DNA of 64,000 nt from Berberis thunbergii (lineage: Eukaryota > Streptophyta > Magnoliopsida > Ranunculales > Berberidaceae): positions 310,001 to 374,000 of the forward strand of contig QNQO01000675.1 in assembly GCA_003290165.1 (NCBI GenBank), given 5' to 3'. A program made the position numbers and the translations under genes. Positions 58,856 to 64,000 of the stretch are shown one piece after another; position 1 is the first letter of the stretch; each line of letters opens with the position of its first letter. The notes under the pieces are model-generated. The model did no database searches. It saw only the letters and a program-made list of their open reading frames with translations, and had not been told where the DNA came from.

Positions 58856-58983
58856 TTCTAGAGAGCCAGGCCCCATGCCCTCCATCATCCTAGAGATGCC
58901 CAATACCATCCCATTCGAATACAATCACAGAGATAGGGGGTTCCCTGTCGCTATCCTGGCTCTAATGGCCTGACTGTCTAGAT
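58856..58983. mobile_element. TCTA-type inverted-repeat element
   Basis: The left end is TTCTAGAGAGCCAGGCC; the right end carries CCTGGCTC, then GGCCTGACTGTCTAGA, the imperfect inverse. The loop is not strongly paired. It starts only about 24 bases after the preceding hairpin element. Confidence 0.55.
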
Positions 58984-60372
58984 TTTTTTTTGATTATTAT
59001 TCTTTGTTATTTTTGCTGCAAATAATACCAATACTAACATGTTAGTAGACTAGTGGAATACCCGTGCCGTTGGCACTATCGCAGATTACATCATACTTAA
59101 ACGACTATGTTGAATATTCAAATTTGTGGTTTTATTTAAATTTATAAAAACACTTGCATAAGTGTCTATTACAACAGGTATGATGAATTAATTTTGTAAA
59201 AAGTTAATACTATTGAACAGTAAAACAATGTTTATATACAAAAATGTAAAAATATTTAAAATTTTGACAGAGATTCCCATTTTTTCAATATTTAAACTTG
59301 TCATAAGCATTTGTACCTCACATAATTTGGCATTCACAAAAAATTGTTGCCTCAACGCAATATATAATCAACGTTTTCAGTATTAAAAGAGGTTTGGTAG
59401 TAGAACATGGTATTAAACAGTCAAAGAGACATGCACACAATATCATTATATCAAAAAACAATGTCATTTTTTGAATAAAGTAATTTATCTGAACATGTCA
59501 TAAGAAAATATACTTCACATAAGTGACTATAATGACAATCAATGTCATGAACAATTAAAAAATCAAAATTTTGACAGAATTTCCTCTGTATTTTTAAATA
59601 TTGAAACCTGTCTGAACCTGTCATAAAAAATTACAGTGGCAATCAATGCCATGAACACCACATAATATCTCCACACCAAAAGTATCATTTAATTATCAAA
59701 ATATTGCAGTATAAAACATTTAAGTACATCAAAGCTTTTATTCTTAATGAGAAAAGGGATCCCAAATTTCGATGCTTGTACTGCAAGTTCTCTATGACTA
59801 ATGTGAAGGGCATCAAACTTTCCCAAAGCTACTATGCCTCCTGTTGTGCAGCAAAAACCAATAGAATTTGATCAAAGGGGGTACAATATAATCACGGTTA
59901 ACACAGAGCAAAAAAAATAAAAATCTAAAGGCAATCAAAAGATAGATTGGGTTTTGCATGTTGGGCTTTGTCCCCAGTCAAAATGTGTTGGAAAGCCTTG
60001 ATGGCTTGTGTGCTTAAATACATCCATGAACCTTGACCTTTGACTTTGACTTTTTCTCGATTTTTGAAGATGATGACATGATAATTTTCTCCATGCTATT
60101 GTATATATTTAATAATTAACATTTGAATTCTTATGTTATGCACAAAACACAGGTAATGAAAACATTTTATTATTAATTGGACATAACGAATATAAAATTT
60201 GGAGTCTAGAAAAGGTACCATTTACAAGCCTATCACTGGATTGACCTTGGTCTTCTAGCTACGGTTTAAAAACGCTTAGCCCTTAAGACCATTCCCACTT
60301 GGACAATGTCAACTCTTCTGGGTTTTGGTATTCTATGTGAAAGTACTTCGAACATCTTGATTTTCCTTGATA
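58984..60372. other. AT-rich gene-free stretch
   Basis: No ORF of interest. Around 59070, TACCCGTGCCGTTGGCAC has a small inverted motif (GTGCCGTTGGCAC). AACCTGTCATAA-like words recur near 59300, 59500 and 59610. No gene or RNA is supported. Confidence 0.45.
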
Positions 60373-60380
60373 TCTATTTT

Positions 60381-60811
60381 TAGGGCTGAAAACCGAACCA
60401 ACGGTTCAATTTTTCACCTAAACCGTGAACCGAACTGACTTAAGTCGGTTTTAAAATTTTCAAACCGAAATCGAACCAACCATTAACAAAACCGATCCGA
60501 AATCGAACCGATTCTAATTTATGCAAACCGTAACCGAACCGAACCGACTAAAATCAAACCAAAATCGAAATAAAACCGAACCGACCGACTATTTTAAACA
60601 TATTGTATTATTTATATATAAAATATATATTATATTTTATATATTCGGTTGGTTAAAATCACATAGAAATCGAAAAACTGAACCGACCACTTCGGTTTTG
60701 AAATTTTTAAAATCGAAACCGATCCGAACCGAATTTAAATCGAACCGATTGATTCGGTTTAGATCGGTTTGGTCGGTTTAATCGGTTTGATCGATTTTTT
60801 GTTAAGCCCTA
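60381..60811. mobile_element. Small hAT-like element rich in CGGTT/AACCG words
   Basis: The left end TAGGGCTGAAAACCGAACCA and right end ATTTTTTGTTAAGCCCTA share an inverted TAGGGCT terminus. The flanking octamers TCTATTTT (60373-60380) and TCTGTCTT (60812-60819) match at six of eight positions, which could be an aged 8-bp target duplication. The interior repeats AACCGAACCGA-type words left of centre and CGGTTT-type words to the right, so it folds back on itself. The 86-codon ORF inside is a product of these repeats. Confidence 0.65.
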
Positions 60812-61229
60812 TCTGTCTTCATAAATATTGGTGTTCGTTGACTTTGAATTTGGTTGACCTCATATTTGACTTTGACCTAGACCATGGATCTTGAATCTTG
60901 AATCTTCATGGTTTAACTAGAGTTTGCCTTAGGTCTTTCTCGAGTGTTCTTACTCTTGAATGATCAATTTCTAAATTAGACTCTAACCAAATTCCATACA
61001 TAGTAGACAAGCTTTATAACCTAGCCTAAATGTCTTTGAATATCTAATCAACTAAACTAACTATTAATTATTTCAAATTTACAACATGCATGTTATAGTT
61101 ATGAACAACCACGGTTGTTGTTGGATAGTTAAATCATCCTGTCTCATTTTTGTATGAATATTAATCTATTTGTCCATTTGAAAACCTGATATTCAAATGA
61201 CGAAGGACAAGTTTGCAGACCGCAGAAGC

Positions 61230-61670
61230 TTATCGTCTATCTTGCCAAGTAGTAGACTAGCTTTTAGGGAAAAGACATTCACAAAGGAAAGGATGAAGAG
61301 AAAAAGTTATTAAAAGGGGGAGAGAACGAAAAGTTTTTCATTCATAGGGGGTGGGAAAGCCTGACTTCTTATTGTTATTGTCGCTTGACAACAGGAACAA
61401 AAAGCGTTTTACTCTTCAAGTCAAGGGAGAATTATGCTAATACTTTGTCTTGTCTATCTTGGCCAAGTAGAAGACTAGTTTTCAGAGGAAAGACATGCAT
61501 AAAGGAAAGGATGCTGAGAGCAAGTTATTAAAAGATGGAGAGAATGAGGAGTTTTTCCATCAGAGGGGGCAGGAAAAGCTCGCTGGTTACTGGCTAAATG
61601 AAATGGACTAAAAGTGTTTTGACTCTTCGAGTCAAGAGAGAATTAAGCTTATACTTTCTTTGGCTCACCC
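61230..61670. repeat. Diverged tandem duplication of about 218 bp
   Basis: Two adjacent copies share GTCTATCTTG, CCAAGTAG, AAAGACAT, AAAGGAAAGGATG, GAGTTTTTC-like and ACTCTTC/GAGTCAAG/GAGAATT words, at about 61230-61447 and 61448-61670. Confidence 0.7.
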
Positions 61671-61855
61671 TAATCAAAATATGGGGAACGGCGAAATGGA
61701 TTTGTTGCTCTTGCTCTTGCTCTTACATGTAGGCAATAGAAGTAAGCTTGCTAGACTACCAAAAAATAAAATGAAGGAAAGGGAACAATTTTTTAATTTT
61801 TTTCAAATTTGACAATAATAATAGTATTAAATAGTTATGCCTAAGGACCAATTTA

Positions 61856-62968
61856 TAATTATTAAATGAGTTTTATGACTTATTTTTCACAAAATAGATA
61901 ATTTAGATACTATAGTTGATGTAAGGGTTAAGTACTTGTGCCTAATTTTATACTTTTATGACTAACAATGTCTCTTTTATTAATCCAAGTTAACTCATAG
62001 GGTTATATGACATATTTACCCTCATAAACAAATATAAAACTCAATTTTATAGTTTTATAACCAACAAGGACTACATGACCTATAAAGAACCCAGAATATT
62101 ATAACCTATAATATAAAACTCAATTTTATAGTTTTATTAATTTTTTTTTTGAAAGGCAAGCGGGGTTTTTATAGGATCCCAGAACCCATAAAGATGCCGC
62201 AAGCTGGGTTTGAACCCATGACCTAGTGGTACCATCCGCCAAGCTCTAACCGTTGAGCTGTCATGCCATTGGCGTTATTGAACAATTTTAGTTACTCTTT
62301 GTTAGTTTTATTGACCAACAAGGACTACAGAAAAAAAAACTACGTTAATTGATATTGACCAATTTTAGTTACTTAAAAAACCTACGTTAATTGTTATTGA
62401 CAAATTTCAGTTACTCTTTATTAGTTTTATTGACCAACACGGATTATAAAAAAAAAAACCTACGTTAATTGTTATTAAACGACGATTTTAACAAGGACTA
62501 AAAAAAAAAAAAATTAGCATGTTCACTGACCTGAATAAAATTAGGATTTATCATATGATGTCCATTATTTTCAGGTCAGTGTACAGGCTAATGTATTTTT
62601 TTTCCGTAATCCTTGTTAAAATTGTCGTTCAATAACAATTAACATAATTTTTTTTCCTGTAGTCCTTGTTGGTCAATAACAAAGAGTAACTAAAATTGTC
62701 GTTTAATAATAATTAATGTAGGTTTTTTGTTTGTTTGTTTTTTTCTTTAGTCTTTGTTGGTCATAAAACTATAAAAATTAGGTTTTTTATTTTTTTAGAA
62801 GGATAAATATGTCATATAACTTTATGAGTTAACCTGGGTTAATAAAAGATTCGTTGTTAGTACTAAAAGTATAAAATTAGACACAAATTAGCCATTACAT
62901 CAATTATGTTATCTAAATTGTCTATTTTGCGAAAAATAAGCCCTAAAAGTCATTTTTCGATTATTATA
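61856..62968. mobile_element. Long foldback (inverted-repeat) element
   Basis: The left arm runs from ATTAAATGAGTTTTATGACT through TCTAATTTTATACTTTTATG-like and GTTATATGACATATTTACCC; the right arm carries the inverse of each in reverse order to TTTTGCGAAAAATAAGCCCT. Inner repeated ACGTTAATTGTTATTGACCA words on the left are matched by inverse GGTCAATAACAAAGAGTAAC words on the right. The centre is a hairpin at 62525-62582 with CACTGACCTGAATAAAAT and its inverse. There is no coding capacity. A SINE sits in the left arm. Confidence 0.75.
62141..62274 (-). mobile_element. tRNA-derived SINE, family A copy 2, nested in foldback
   Basis: On the minus strand it begins near 62274 with ATGGCATGACAGCTCAACGG then TTAGAGCTT (A-box), followed by GGCGGATGGTACCACTAGGT, a B-box GGGTTCAAACCC (62206-62217), GGGTTCTGGGATCCT, and a tail CTTTC plus ten A residues (62141-62150 on the plus strand are T). 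It interrupts a TTTTATTGACCAAC-type repeat of the host element, with TTATTAA / TTATTGA as possible target duplication. Confidence 0.82.
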
Positions 62969-62969
62969 T

Positions 62970-64000
62970 GCTTGGAGGGGCTTGTAGATGACGTGTGTGA
63001 ATTGATGTATTTTGGGTTGACTTTAACAGTATAATGAAGTAGCAAAGTACTAAAAGAAAAAATAAAAATTTAATGTACATTATTACATATACTAGCTTTT
63101 AATTTTAATTGAGCAAATGTGTAATTATTTAATTTTAGTAGTGGCATTTAGGAATATCACTAATATTCAACTTTTTTTTATTTAATTAATGAAATTTTGC
63201 TTTCGGTCAAAATTACATGTACTACCACAATTCAATTAAGTTACGACCGTGGAATTTGTGTTCGTCTCCACGATCAAATTCATATGGACCAATCCATGCC
63301 ACCCGTGACAAACTGGATGTGTCGTAACTTGGTTAAGATTGTGTTAAGGTGGAAACTATTATCTACATCAAACATTTTTAGTAATATACATTAAATTATA
63401 ACAATTAATCCTTAAAAAAACATCACCATTTATGCCAACAAAACCTTCATGTATTTGATATTTAGCAGCAAATGTGACACTTTTATCAAACTTAATTAGA
63501 CTATGTTAATCGAAATGACAACTAATGATGTGTGTTCTCTTTCCATTTATGCCCGATAAGTTTTATATCACACAGTGTTGTTGTAAGTTAATGGTTAAGA
63601 ATATAAGCATTGCAAATTGACAAATCAAATATGCTTAAAATAGTGAATGGTATCAAAACTAATCGTTTAGTTTCTCTTTGTATCTCTCCTATAAAAGGAA
63701 TACAAAACAATTCTCATGATGAATTTAAAAAAAAAAAATGTGTCCTTGGAGTTTTTATTCTCATCATCCCTTGTGTGTTTTGTCCCAAAAGATATAAACA
63801 AGGCAAAGGTGTTTGAAGTGGTAGTAACTTGAATAGAGAAGATTTAAGTAGACAATATGGGGGCAAACATGACTTGGGAAAAGAAAATTCTAACGCTGCA
63901 TATGAATGGAATTAGATATTTTGATAATAGAAGTGCCGTATGTTATCAAACAAATTCGATTACAACGAATGGGGTGTGGAAGAGTGAAAATCCCCTAAAT
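62970..64000. other. AT-rich gene-free stretch to the end of the window
   Basis: No ORF with recognised similarity, no splice-supported exon and no structured RNA seen. Confidence 0.45.

Noticed and set aside
60521..60781. 86-codon ORF rich in EPN/RTE words
   Set aside because: Translation of AACCG-type repeats within a hAT-like element.
62141..62274. Functional tRNA gene
   Set aside because: The A and B boxes are present but no cloverleaf can be closed; the poly-A tail and a second copy identify a SINE.

Overview
This is a nuclear segment from a flowering plant. The genes are split by long AT-rich introns with GT..AG borders, the recognisable proteins are plant ones (a plastid acyl-ACP desaturase with a transit peptide, an SKP1-interacting F-box/ApaG protein, an RPL38 gene with telo-box and site II promoter motifs), and most of the rest is plant-type transposon debris (Ty3/gypsy, L1-type LINE, hAT, CACTA-like ends, tRNA-derived SINEs, many hairpin MITEs). 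A dicot looks likely, but no species can be named from the sequence.

Layout. 0.9-11.8 kb (minus): SKIP16-like F-box gene in five exons, with a 4.8-kb intron 3 that carries a 2.8-kb LTR element and a MITE. 13.0-17.4 kb (minus): three-exon stearoyl-ACP desaturase gene. 17.6-25 kb: gene-poor AT-rich DNA with diverged tandem and inverted repeats, a SINE and two hairpin MITEs. 25-27 kb: minisatellite, telomere-like repeats and a CT-rich block. 27.4-32.2 kb (minus): 5'-truncated, stop-riddled chromovirus-type Ty3/gypsy element. 32.4-39.1 kb: isolated fragments of unrelated host genes (plasma-membrane H+-ATPase exon, ABCB6/20-like transporter piece, prolyl 4-hydroxylase exons, DUF538 piece, P2B Ca2+-ATPase piece), then a GATC-rich block and a hAT-like end. 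39.9-41.1 kb: a palindromic duplication of an unrecognised two-exon coding unit. 43.4-44.1 kb: a 302-bp duplication with an exon-like segment. 48.3-51.3 kb (minus): an ABCB6/20-like pseudogene half and a DUF866 first exon, just inside a CACTA-like terminus. 52.9-54.5 kb (plus): ribosomal protein eL38 gene with a one-base frameshift in an A run. 55.5-56.7 kb: hAT element with an exact 8-bp target duplication and three hairpin MITEs nested inside. 57.4-58.7 kb: L1-type LINE remnant, again hit by hairpin MITEs. 60.4 kb: small hAT-like element. 61.9-63.0 kb: a 1.1-kb foldback with a SINE inside.

Only three host genes look complete or nearly so: the SKIP16-like gene, the desaturase and RPL38. They have unrelated jobs (protein turnover, plastid fatty-acid desaturation, translation) and no shared pathway is implied. 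The most distinctive signal is a set of short hairpin elements that all start at TTCTA or TCTA and mostly end at TAGA or TAGAA. At least nine lie in this window. Several share outer arms but carry quite different hairpin cores. A second theme is repeated capture or scattering of host gene fragments between 32 and 51 kb.
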